From JBGOTP01 sp041476545 (GTDB lineage Bacteria; Acidobacteriota; Vicinamibacteria; Vicinamibacterales; CAVVIG01), in NCBI GenBank assembly GCA_041476545.1, contig JBGOTP010000042.1:1-20925 (forward strand): a stretch of DNA of 20,925 nt. The letters run 5' to 3'. The notes beneath the pieces are model-generated. The model had not been told where the DNA came from, searched no databases, and was given only the letters and a program-made list of their open reading frames with translations. Shown here one piece after another: positions 15,509-20,925 of the stretch. Made by a program: the position numbers and the translations under genes. How positions within the stretch are numbered: the stretch's first letter is position 1; every line of letters starts with the position of its first letter.

Positions 15509-16681
15509 ATGCACCGTTCACTCTTGACGATCGCCGGCGCCCTCGGCGTCGCGACGGTCATTGCCTCGGTGGCGTTCGCGCCCGTCTCCGGCCAGACGCC
15601 GGCAGCCGGCCAGACGCCCGCCGCCCGGCCCGCTGCTCCTCGCCCCACCGCGGGTCCGGCGCAGACACGCGCCACGGCGAGGCCCTATTCGCCGCCACGG
15701 ACGGCGGATGGCCATCCCGATCTGCAAGGGGTGTACGACACCTCGACGCTGACGCCCATGGAGCGGCCGACCGCGGCCGATACGATGTCGGAGGAGGAAG
15801 CGCGCCGCATCGAGCAGCAGACCGCGGCGAGAAAAGAGCGCGCCAGCCTGCCGAGCAATGCGAGCCGACAGGCTCCGCCGGTTGGCGGAGATGGATCGAC
15901 CGGCGCATCCGGCAATGTGGGCGGTTACAACAACTTCTGGATCGACTCGGGCGACACGGTCGTCGTCATCGACGGGCAGCGTCGCACGTCGATCGTCGTG
16001 GATCCGCCGGACGGACGCATACCGCGGCGCCCGGCGGGAGGGCGTGGCCGTGGTGCGGCAGCACCGGCAGCTCTCGGACCGAACTCTGACGCCGCCGAAA
16101 ACGTTGTCACCGCGGCGCGTGGCGCGTACGACAACCCCGAACAGCGCGCGCTCGCCGAGCGGTGCCTGCTCGGATTCGGATCAACCTCCGGGCCGCCTGC
16201 GCTTCCTGTTCTGTACAACAACTTCAAGCAAATCGTCCAGACGCCTGGCGCCGTGATGATTCTGACCGAGATGAATCACGATGCGCGCGTCGTCCGCATG
16301 GAGCAGCCGCATCGTCCCGCGAACATCCGGATGTGGCTGGGCGATCCCGTCGGCCACTGGGAAGGCAACACGCTCGTGGTCGACACCACGAACTTCACCG
16401 AGAAGACGCGGTACGGAGGGGCCTCCCCGGAGCTTCACATCGTCGAGCACTTCAGCCGTCTGGATGACAGAACCCTGCTCTACCGGTTCACGGTCGAGGA
16501 TCCGTCACCCAATTCGCCGTGGACGAAGCCGTGGACCGGCGAGTACACGTGGCGGCTGGCGGCTCCCGACGATCACTTGTACGAGTACGCGTGCCACGAG
16601 GGGAATTACGCCCTCGGAGACATCCTCAGAGGAGAGCGGCTTCTCGAGAAAGAAGCCGAAGAAGCCGCCAAGCAGCGGTAG
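15509..16681 (+). CDS. Secreted protein of unknown function, PRTPDG family (paralogue 3)
   Basis: This 390-residue protein has a signal peptide (MHRSLLTIAGALGVATVIAS, cleavage near VSG/QTP at 28) and an Ala/Pro/Gln linker. The family opening is SPPRTADGHPDLQGVYD (61-77). It aligns with paralogue 2 along the whole mature length: GNVGGYNNFWID (135-146), RGAYDNPEQRALAERCLLGF (204-223), KQIVQTPG (240-247), GHWEGNTLVVDT (282-293), TKPWTGEY (339-346) and YEYACHEGNYALGDILRGER (358-377). Cys219 and Cys362 are its only cysteines. The frame stays open 91 codons upstream, but that stretch lies inside paralogue 2 and lacks a signal peptide. AGAGG lies about 12 bases before the chosen ATG. The very similar 3' ends of genes 2 and 3 point to recent tandem duplication. 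Confidence 0.85.
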   Translation: MHRSLLTIAGALGVATVIASVAFAPVSGQTPAAGQTPAARPAAPRPTAGPAQTRATARPYSPPRTADGHPDLQGVYDTSTLTPMERPTAADTMSEEEARRIEQQTAARKERASLPSNASRQAPPVGGDGSTGASGNVGGYNNFWIDSGDTVVVIDGQRRTSIVVDPPDGRIPRRPAGGRGRGAAAPAALGPNSDAAENVVTAARGAYDNPEQRALAERCLLGFGSTSGPPALPVLYNNFKQIVQTPGAVMILTEMNHDARVVRMEQPHRPANIRMWLGDPVGHWEGNTLVVDTTNFTEKTRYGGASPELHIVEHFSRLDDRTLLYRFTVEDPSPNSPWTKPWTGEYTWRLAAPDDHLYEYACHEGNYALGDILRGERLLEKEAEEAAKQR

Positions 16682-16712
16682 GTTCTGGAACCAGACACAA
16701 AGGGTGATTCAC

Positions 16713-17162
16713 ATGCGAAGACATCTTTCGAGCGTTACTCATGGTTTTGCGCTCGCGGGCGCGGCGCTGCTCATGCTCACGAGCACCGTCCCGATACTCG
16801 CGCATCACGCGTTCGGAGCGGAATTCGATCCGAATCGGCCGGTCCTGCTCAAGGGCAAGGTGACCAAGGTGGAATGGGTCAATCCGCACGCCTGGATCCA
16901 CGTCGCGGTGGCAAAGGCCGATGGGACGACCGAAGAGTGGATGGTGGAAGGCGGAACGCCGAACACCCTGCTCCGCCGAGGCATCACGCGCGACACCCTG
17001 CAGGTCGGTACTGAAATCGTTGTCGACGGATATCAGAGCAAGGATCGGTCGAATCGGGCCAACGGCCGCGACGTCACGTTCCCGGACGGCCGCAAGTTGT
17101 TCATGGGATCGTCCGGCACCGGCGCGCCGAGCGATGGACGCGACCCGGGGGATAAGAAGTAG
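16713..17162 (+). CDS. DUF6152-type small secreted protein
   Basis: This 149-residue protein has a signal peptide (hydrophobic core about 11-28) that would cleave just before His31-His32. The mature N terminus reads HHAFGAEFDPNRPVLLKGKV, followed by TKVEWVNPHAWIHV (51-64) and EEWMVEGGTPNTLLRRG (75-91). These are the hallmark blocks of DUF6152, an OB-like beta domain whose function is unknown. The His-His at the mature N terminus plus the internal NPHAWIH could bind a metal such as copper; this is inferred. AAGGGTG lies about seven bases before the ATG. It is the last gene of the plus-strand unit, 31 bases after paralogue 3, and ends next to the cloverleaf repeat. Confidence 0.88.
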   Translation: MRRHLSSVTHGFALAGAALLMLTSTVPILAHHAFGAEFDPNRPVLLKGKVTKVEWVNPHAWIHVAVAKADGTTEEWMVEGGTPNTLLRRGITRDTLQVGTEIVVDGYQSKDRSNRANGRDVTFPDGRKLFMGSSGTGAPSDGRDPGDKK

Positions 17163-17171
17163 AACCTGAAT

Positions 17172-17241
17172 CTGCAGCCGTAGTGCAGGGCTTTAGCCCT
17201 GCCGTGTCGGGCAGGCCTGAAGGCCCGCACTACGGCTGCAG
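17172..17241. repeat. Cloverleaf-like palindromic repeat element, possible bidirectional terminator
   Basis: A perfect 15-base inverted repeat forms the outer arms: CTGCAGCCGTAGTGC at 17172-17186 and its reverse complement at 17227-17241. Inside are two further hairpins. The first is GCAGGGC-TTTA-GCCCTGC at 17185-17202, which shares two bases with the outer arm. The second is GGCCT-GA-AGGCC at 17214-17225. A competing central stem CCTGCC/GGCAGG (17198-17203 with 17210-17215) is also possible. The element fills the gap between converging genes. It resembles REP-like elements with GGGCTTTAGCCC cores that I recall from Acidobacteria; that recollection needs a genome search. Confidence 0.8.
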
Positions 17242-17257
17242 ACTACAGCCCTTCGCT

Positions 17258-17734
17258 CTACGAAAACCCAATCCACCGCCCCCCGGCACCGACGCTCGCC
17301 CACAGCAGCAGCGACGCAATCGCGACGACCTTGGACCAGAGCGGGCCGACGCGTGCCTCGTCGGCCAGCGTCACCATTCGGCGCACGGTGAACGTGAACA
17401 CGATCGCCAGTGTCAGCGCCTCCATCTTGAACCAGAACGCCTTGCTGTAATAGCACTTCACCGATTCCGAAAGGAACAGGAGAATGCCGGTCATCAGCAT
17501 CACGATCAGACTGCCCATCAGCCACGGACGCGCGTCGCGCGCCACCTGTGCCACGGACTGACGTTTCATGCCCAGTCCAAGGAGCCGCAGGTCGACCATC
17601 AGCACGGCGCCGCCAATCATCGCAAGGCCGAGCAGGTGCGTCGCCTCGATGACGGGAAACAACCACGGCGACTGCCGGATGCCTTCGCCCAGGAACGAGG
17701 CGTCACACCACTGAGCGAACGGTAAGAGATTCAT
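17258..17734 (-). CDS. DUF6644-type integral membrane protein (second of tandem pair)
   Basis: This 158-residue protein has about four transmembrane helices: roughly 25-45 (LFPVIEATHLLGLAMIGGAV), 70-88 (PWLMGSLIVMLMTGILLFL), 103-120 and 136-152. His33 in EATHLLGL and the segment VDLRLLGL (47-54) align position for position with the neighbouring paralogue. A histidine within a helix next to haem proteins raises the possibility of haem b binding, but this is unproven. The reading frame extends to 17791, but the ATG at 17734 lies one base after the upstream gene's TAA, fits translational coupling and gives an N terminus matching the paralogue. The function of the family is unknown. Confidence 0.82.
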   Translation of the reverse strand: MNLLPFAQWCDASFLGEGIRQSPWLFPVIEATHLLGLAMIGGAVLMVDLRLLGLGMKRQSVAQVARDARPWLMGSLIVMLMTGILLFLSESVKCYYSKAFWFKMEALTLAIVFTFTVRRMVTLADEARVGPLWSKVVAIASLLLWASVGAGGRWIGFS

Positions 17735-17735
17735 A

Positions 17736-18287
17736 TTATTCAACCACGCAACCGGCGGCCCAATTGACCACCGCGGACTGCGGCCTGTCACAATCGAACC
17801 AGTTGTACGCGATCATGCGTCCCGAGATGACGATGCCGGCCCACAAGACCAGAGACGCGATGCCCGTCACTCGCGCGCGCTTGGGGGTGACGGCGCTGCT
17901 GCCCCATTCAGCCACGGTCTTGTGCACGGTGGCGTGATATCGCCAGGCGTTCAGGCCAGCCAGAACCAGCATGATGACCTTGACCCGAAAGAACACGCTC
18001 TGATACGAGCGCACGGGAATGCCATAAAAGAGCAGCGCGCCGGTGGTGCTCATGATCACGAATCCGACCAGCATCCACGGAAACAGGCGGTCGGCCACTT
18101 CCCCGACCGGCACGCTCCGCAAGGTCAGGCCGAGCAGCCGAAGATCCAGCATCACCGCCATGCCGATAAAGATGCACAAGGTCAGCACATGCACCGACTC
18201 GACCAGCGGGTACATGTACACGGATTCGTGCAGCCCGATACTGCCCGGCGTCGCCGCGAGCCACTTGGCGAAACCGAGTAGAGACAT
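17736..18287 (-). CDS. DUF6644-type integral membrane protein (first of tandem pair)
   Basis: This 183-residue protein has four predicted transmembrane helices: about 26-46 (YPLVESVHVLTLCIFIGMAV), 70-88 (PWMLVGFVIMSTTGALLFY), 102-116 and 142-160. It shares His33 (ESVHVLTL), LDLRLLGLTL (47-56) and a C-terminal GR-aromatic/Met-Ile motif with its neighbour. His20, His118 and His122 are unique to it. The ATG at 18287 is preferred over a TTG five codons upstream, because a TTGACA-17-TGATAT promoter places transcription only a few bases before the ATG. No Shine-Dalgarno sequence is visible. It is translated one base ahead of its paralogue. Together they may form a heterodimeric membrane unit; that is inference. 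Confidence 0.82.
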   Translation of the reverse strand: MSLLGFAKWLAATPGSIGLHESVYMYPLVESVHVLTLCIFIGMAVMLDLRLLGLTLRSVPVGEVADRLFPWMLVGFVIMSTTGALLFYGIPVRSYQSVFFRVKVIMLVLAGLNAWRYHATVHKTVAEWGSSAVTPKRARVTGIASLVLWAGIVISGRMIAYNWFDCDRPQSAVVNWAAGCVVE

Positions 18288-18295
18288 GACGTGAG

Positions 18296-18324
18296 ATATC
18301 AACGGAATACGCCCACATTGTCAA
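18296..18324 (-). promoter_or_regulatory. Promoter of the DUF6644 pair, predicted near-leaderless transcript
   Basis: On the minus strand a perfect TTGACA (18324-18319) is followed after exactly 17 bases by TGATAT (18301-18296). Transcription would begin near 18290-18289, only two or three bases before the ATG at 18287. The -10 box is poor (three of six) but the -35 box and spacing are ideal. Confidence 0.5.
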
Positions 18325-18380
18325 GCAGACCGCGTGCTAGACTTTCCGAAAGCATGCGGGTTTCAAGAGGAGGAGACGAG

Positions 18381-18416
18381 ATGCGCGGCGCCGGCGATGA
18401 ATCGATCGCTGCGTGA
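18381..18416 (+). CDS. Possible 11-residue leader peptide ORF (speculative)
   Basis: The sequence AAGAGGAGGAGACGAG, an almost ideal Shine-Dalgarno site, precedes an ATG that opens an 11-codon frame (MRGAGDESIAA) ending in TGA. It lies 84 bases before the haem protein gene. Its strong ribosome binding site is better than those of most genes nearby. However, the TATAAT that probably drives the downstream gene lies after this ORF, so it needs a separate promoter. It may also be chance. Confidence 0.2.
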   Translation: MRGAGDESIAA

Positions 18417-18426
18417 CGGCTGTGGG

Positions 18427-18432
18427 TATAAT
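18427..18432 (+). promoter_or_regulatory. -10 box upstream of the reaction-centre-cytochrome-like gene
   Basis: A perfect TATAAT lies 68 bases before the ATG at 18501. No clear -35 box is present 16-18 bases upstream. Transcription from it would give a leader of about 62 bases. Confidence 0.45.
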
Positions 18433-18500
18433 GGGCGCCTTCGGTCGCGGCGCCGCAGCTGCTGAATCGGAAAGTAAGGGAAACTAAGGAAGGTATCGAG

Positions 18501-19688
18501 ATGGAGTTAAGGATGGGACCGAGCGGCAGGCGATTCTCACGGGGGATCCTGGCTGCGGGATTGGGCGTCGCGTGGCTGATCGGTATCGGCTGGATCGCCA
18601 CCGGCGGCAGGCTTTCGGCGCAGACCGCGCCGTCGAATAGACCCTTGCTGTCGGATGAAGCCTTCAAGAACGTCCAGGTGCTCAAAGGCATTCCCGTGGA
18701 CGACTTCATGGGCACGATGGGCGTCATGTGCGCGTCCCTGGCGTTTGACTGCTCCGACTGCCACGAGGCCGCCGGCACCGACCGCGTCGATTGGGCGGCG
18801 GACAACCCGATAAAACGGACCGCGCGCCGGATGGTGACGATGGTGCAGACCATCAACAAAGACAACTTCAACGGCCGCCAGGTCGTGACCTGCTGGACCT
18901 GCCATCGCAATCGCGATAAGCCCCTGGTAACTCCGACCATGGAGGTGATGTACGGCGAGCCACCCGAGCAGCGGGACGACATCGTCACCCAGGCGCCTGG
19001 ATTGTCGACGACTGCCGCCCAGATTTTCGACAAATACATTGCGGCCGTCGGCGGGACGCAGCGGCTTTCACAGCTGACGAGCTACGCCGCCACCGGGACG
19101 AGCGTCGGCTTCGGCGGGTTTGGCGGCGGCGGCGAGGTCCGGATCTACGCGAAAGCGCCGGACAAGCGAAGCACGATCATCGAGTACAAAGGCGCCCCGG
19201 GTCGGGGCGACAGCACCCGGACGTACAACGGTGCTGCCGGTTGGCTCAAGACGCCGCTCACGGTGCTGGGCGAATTCGCGCTCGGCGGGAGCGAGCTCGA
19301 CGGCGCCAGGCTCGACGCGCTGCTCGGATTCCCGGGCCAAATCAAGTCGGCCTTCACCAACACGCGGGTCGGCTTTCCGTCCTCTGTCGGCGATCGGGCG
19401 GTGCAGGTCGTCCAGGCCGAGGGCCCGAGAGGCCTGATGACGACCATGTACTTCGACTCGGAGACGGGCCTGCTGTTGCGACTGATTCGCTACGGCAAGT
19501 CGCCAATCGGCCGCGTCCCCACGCAGGTGGACATCGCCGATTATCGCGATGTCGCCGGCGTCAAAATGCCCTTCAAGTGGACGTTCGCATGGCTGGACGG
19601 GCGCGACTCGTTCCAACTGACCAACGTGCAGCCAAACGTTTCGGTTGACGAGGCGAGGTTCGGCAGACCGAGCACCGCGATTCGTTAG
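18501..19688 (+). CDS. Two-haem c-type cytochrome, reaction-centre-cytochrome-like, fused to a LolA-like domain
   Basis: This 395-residue protein has an N-terminal export segment (hydrophobic core about 15-34, possible cleavage near LSA/QTA at 40). Residues 50-150 resemble part of the photosynthetic reaction-centre cytochrome c subunit: FKNVQVLKGIPVDDFMGTMG, then CSDCH at 84-88 and CWTCH at 131-135, with Met70/Met73 and Met111/Met114 as candidate axial ligands. Classical subunits carry four haems; only two sites are present, so this is a shortened form. No photosynthesis genes are nearby, so an electron-transfer role in respiration is likelier. From about 170 the protein continues as a beta-rich domain similar to LolA/outer-membrane lipoprotein-sorting folds (IFDKYIAAVGG, YNGAAGWLKTP, MYFDSETGLLLRLIRYG). 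AAGGAAGG lies about eight bases before the ATG. The cytochrome c'-like gene follows 50 bases later. Confidence 0.87.
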   Translation: MELRMGPSGRRFSRGILAAGLGVAWLIGIGWIATGGRLSAQTAPSNRPLLSDEAFKNVQVLKGIPVDDFMGTMGVMCASLAFDCSDCHEAAGTDRVDWAADNPIKRTARRMVTMVQTINKDNFNGRQVVTCWTCHRNRDKPLVTPTMEVMYGEPPEQRDDIVTQAPGLSTTAAQIFDKYIAAVGGTQRLSQLTSYAATGTSVGFGGFGGGGEVRIYAKAPDKRSTIIEYKGAPGRGDSTRTYNGAAGWLKTPLTVLGEFALGGSELDGARLDALLGFPGQIKSAFTNTRVGFPSSVGDRAVQVVQAEGPRGLMTTMYFDSETGLLLRLIRYGKSPIGRVPTQVDIADYRDVAGVKMPFKWTFAWLDGRDSFQLTNVQPNVSVDEARFGRPSTAIR

Positions 19689-19738
19689 CCGTAGACGACT
19701 GGCCCACGGGCGGCGGATTCCCGACGAGGAGATCTCAG

Positions 19739-20269
19739 ATGCGGACCTTCGGATGGATTCTTCTAACGGGTGTGCTCACGCAGGCAGTCCCGTCGCCGTC
19801 CTCTTCGTCCTCGTTGTCCTCGGGGGCCCCGTCAGGCCAACAACCGTCGCGTCCAGCCTCCGCGAGCCAGCCGCCGGCGCCTGCGGCCACGGTGGCTCCG
19901 GCGGCGCCGCGCAACGTGGGGACCATGAGCGAACTCATGGTCAACATCATCTATCCGACGTCTGATGCCATTCTCTACATTTCGACCCGAACCCCCACGA
20001 ACGAGGTCGAGTGGGGAGAGCTCCGCGCCAAGGCGCTGATGCTGGCCGAATCGGCGAACCTGTTGATGATGCCGGGGCGCGCCCGCGATCAGGATCGCTG
20101 GATGCAGGATGCCAAACTCATGCTCGACGCCGGGACGGCGGCCTTCAAGGCGGCGAAGAACAAAGACGTCGATGCGCTCGCGGATCTCAACGACGCCGTC
20201 TACACGTCGTGCACCACCTGCCATATGCACTATCGCCCGAACTACGGCCGCGGCGCGGCGCCCAGATAG
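19739..20269 (+). CDS. Secreted cytochrome c'-like haem protein
   Basis: This 176-residue protein starts with a short signal peptide (MRTFGWILLTGVLTQA) and a Ser/Pro/Ala-rich linker (about 18-58). The mature part looks like a four-helix bundle: MSELMVNIIYPTSDAILYIS (63-82), EWGELRAKALMLAESANLLM (91-110), DRWMQDAKLMLDAGTAAFKA (119-138) and DADALADLN-like helix at 143-152. The haem site CTTCH lies near the C terminus (158-162), the arrangement typical of cytochrome c' and cytochrome c-556 types. Met66 in the first helix is a candidate axial ligand. GACGAGGAG lies about nine bases before the ATG. It is probably co-transcribed with the two-haem protein. Its stop codon directly abuts the stop of the converging PepSY gene. 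Electron transfer or ligand (NO or CO) binding are both plausible. Confidence 0.82.
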   Translation: MRTFGWILLTGVLTQAVPSPSSSSSLSSGAPSGQQPSRPASASQPPAPAATVAPAAPRNVGTMSELMVNIIYPTSDAILYISTRTPTNEVEWGELRAKALMLAESANLLMMPGRARDQDRWMQDAKLMLDAGTAAFKAAKNKDVDALADLNDAVYTSCTTCHMHYRPNYGRGAAPR

Positions 20270-20925
20270 CTACCACTCGCGCCAGCGGCGTCGCAGCCGC
20301 CGGAACGCGGGGACGACAATCGTCACGCTCGAGGCGATGCCGCCGATACTGAGCGCCACGACGACGATGTCCCAGAGTGGCCGGCGGTAGTAGAGGAATG
20401 GGAAATCGAGGCTGTGAAGGCCATGGTACAGCCACCGGTTGACGCGGCTCAGGCGCTCTTCCTTCAGCACGATCTCCCCGCGCCCGGGATCGGCATAGAG
20501 CCACGTGCGGTGGGGATCGGCGTACCGGACGCGAAGCACCGGCAGCGTCAATTCGCCTCTTCTGTCGTAGTAGTACGCATCATAGCGGTCGAGCCACACC
20601 GCATCTTCGACTGCGGCACCGGGCATCGCCGATCGCACGGCGGCCGACACGGCCTCTCGGTCGAACGCGTGGAACACGCCTCGTTCCGGAGCGATCGCTG
20701 ACACGAGTTGACGATCGGCCATATAGAACGGCTCACCCTGAAACTGGACGACCCCGATCTCTTTCGCCGAGGTGAATGCGGTTATCGCGGCTCGCAGACC
20801 ATCAAGGCTGAGAGCGTCCAGCCGCAGCGGTCCACCCGAGAGCGCGTTGCGTTGCTGCTCGGTCGGCGAGTTGCCGGGATGCCAGTCCCAGGGATCCATC
20901 GACAGAAGGCCACTGAAGATCCAGG
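20270..20925 (-). CDS. PepSY-type membrane protein, C-terminal part only
   Basis: The frame is open to the right edge, so the N terminus is missing. Reading in from the edge gives WIFSGLLSMDPWDW, a motif typical of PepSY-associated transmembrane proteins just after a membrane helix. A soluble PepSY-like region follows (EIGVVQFQGEPFYMADR, AVWLDRYDAYYYDRRGELTL, WLYADPGRGEIVLKEERLSR), then WLYHGLHSLDFPFLYYRRPLW and a final transmembrane helix (about IVVVALSIGGIASSVTIVV) with an Arg-rich tail. An internal ATG at 20899 is not the true start. Many family members sit beside iron or copper uptake and haem genes. The role here is inferred to be envelope redox or metal handling. Confidence 0.82.
   Translation of the reverse strand, partial: WIFSGLLSMDPWDWHPGNSPTEQQRNALSGGPLRLDALSLDGLRAAITAFTSAKEIGVVQFQGEPFYMADRQLVSAIAPERGVFHAFDREAVSAAVRSAMPGAAVEDAVWLDRYDAYYYDRRGELTLPVLRVRYADPHRTWLYADPGRGEIVLKEERLSRVNRWLYHGLHSLDFPFLYYRRPLWDIVVVALSIGGIASSVTIVVPAFRRLRRRWREW

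Noticed and set aside
16681..16692. GGTTC-TG-GAACC palindrome just after the stop of paralogue 3
   Set aside because: Arms of five bases with a two-base loop and no T-tract; too weak for a terminator, and the next gene follows within 31 bases.
18318..18343. Plus-strand promoter TTGTCA...TAGACT
   Set aside because: The spacing is only 14 bases, and the TTGTCA overlaps the minus-strand TTGACA that fits better.
18299..19039. Open frame on the minus strand (246 codons)
   Set aside because: Antisense to the two-haem cytochrome gene, whose CxxCH motifs and family match are clear.
18501..20269. Photosynthesis gene cluster
   Set aside because: Only a reaction-centre-cytochrome-like domain is present, with two haems, and no photosystem or pigment genes occur in the window.

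Overview
The window is high-GC bacterial DNA with gene content typical of Acidobacteriota, probably a Vicinamibacteria-like lineage. The lineage call is inference. It rests on an Oar-like TonB-dependent receptor, an acidobacterial-type VWFA-related protein, a reaction-centre-cytochrome-like c-type cytochrome, DUF6152 and DUF6644 proteins, and many secreted proteins with Ala/Pro-rich N termini. No RNA gene, CRISPR array, insertion sequence or prophage is visible. No gene-free stretch exceeds 300 bases; the longest are 7736-7886 and 18288-18500, and both carry promoter-like sequence.

Region 1 (1-7735, minus strand) is one transcription unit read right to left: a TonB-dependent receptor with an N-terminal carboxypeptidase-regulatory-like domain and long Gly/Arg-rich inserts, a secreted VWFA-related protein whose start codon overlaps the receptor stop (TAATG), and a membrane-anchored HAMP/SpoIIE-type phosphatase that runs off the left edge. 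The layout suggests outer-membrane uptake or binding combined with a signalling output.

Region 2 (7887-10067, plus strand) holds a secreted alpha/beta hydrolase with a complete Ser-Asp-His set and a small secreted beta-rich protein. A short CACAGAGGACAC-type intergenic repeat separates them.

Region 3 (10084-13341, minus strand) is a two-gene periplasmic oxidation unit: a cytochrome c/copper monooxygenase-like fusion, followed by a cytochrome c/PQQ beta-propeller dehydrogenase. One could hydroxylate a substrate and the other oxidise the resulting alcohol, with haem c domains carrying electrons. This order of reactions is a hypothesis.

Region 4 (13467-17162, plus strand) diverges from region 3 across a compact promoter region. 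It holds three homologous secreted proteins of unknown function, each with exactly two cysteines in the mature part, and a DUF6152 protein. It ends in a 70-base cloverleaf-like palindromic element at 17172-17241.

Region 5 (17258-18287, minus strand) is a pair of tandem paralogous DUF6644-type membrane proteins with an invariant histidine, behind a promoter that would give an almost leaderless message. Region 6 (18501-20269, plus strand) encodes a two-haem reaction-centre-cytochrome-like protein fused to a LolA-like domain, then a cytochrome c'-like protein. A PepSY-type membrane protein (20270-20925, minus strand) enters from the right edge.

Overall, regions 3 to 6 look like an envelope redox neighbourhood: four haem c proteins, a copper enzyme, a quinoprotein, putative membrane redox proteins and a group of uncharacterised secreted partners.
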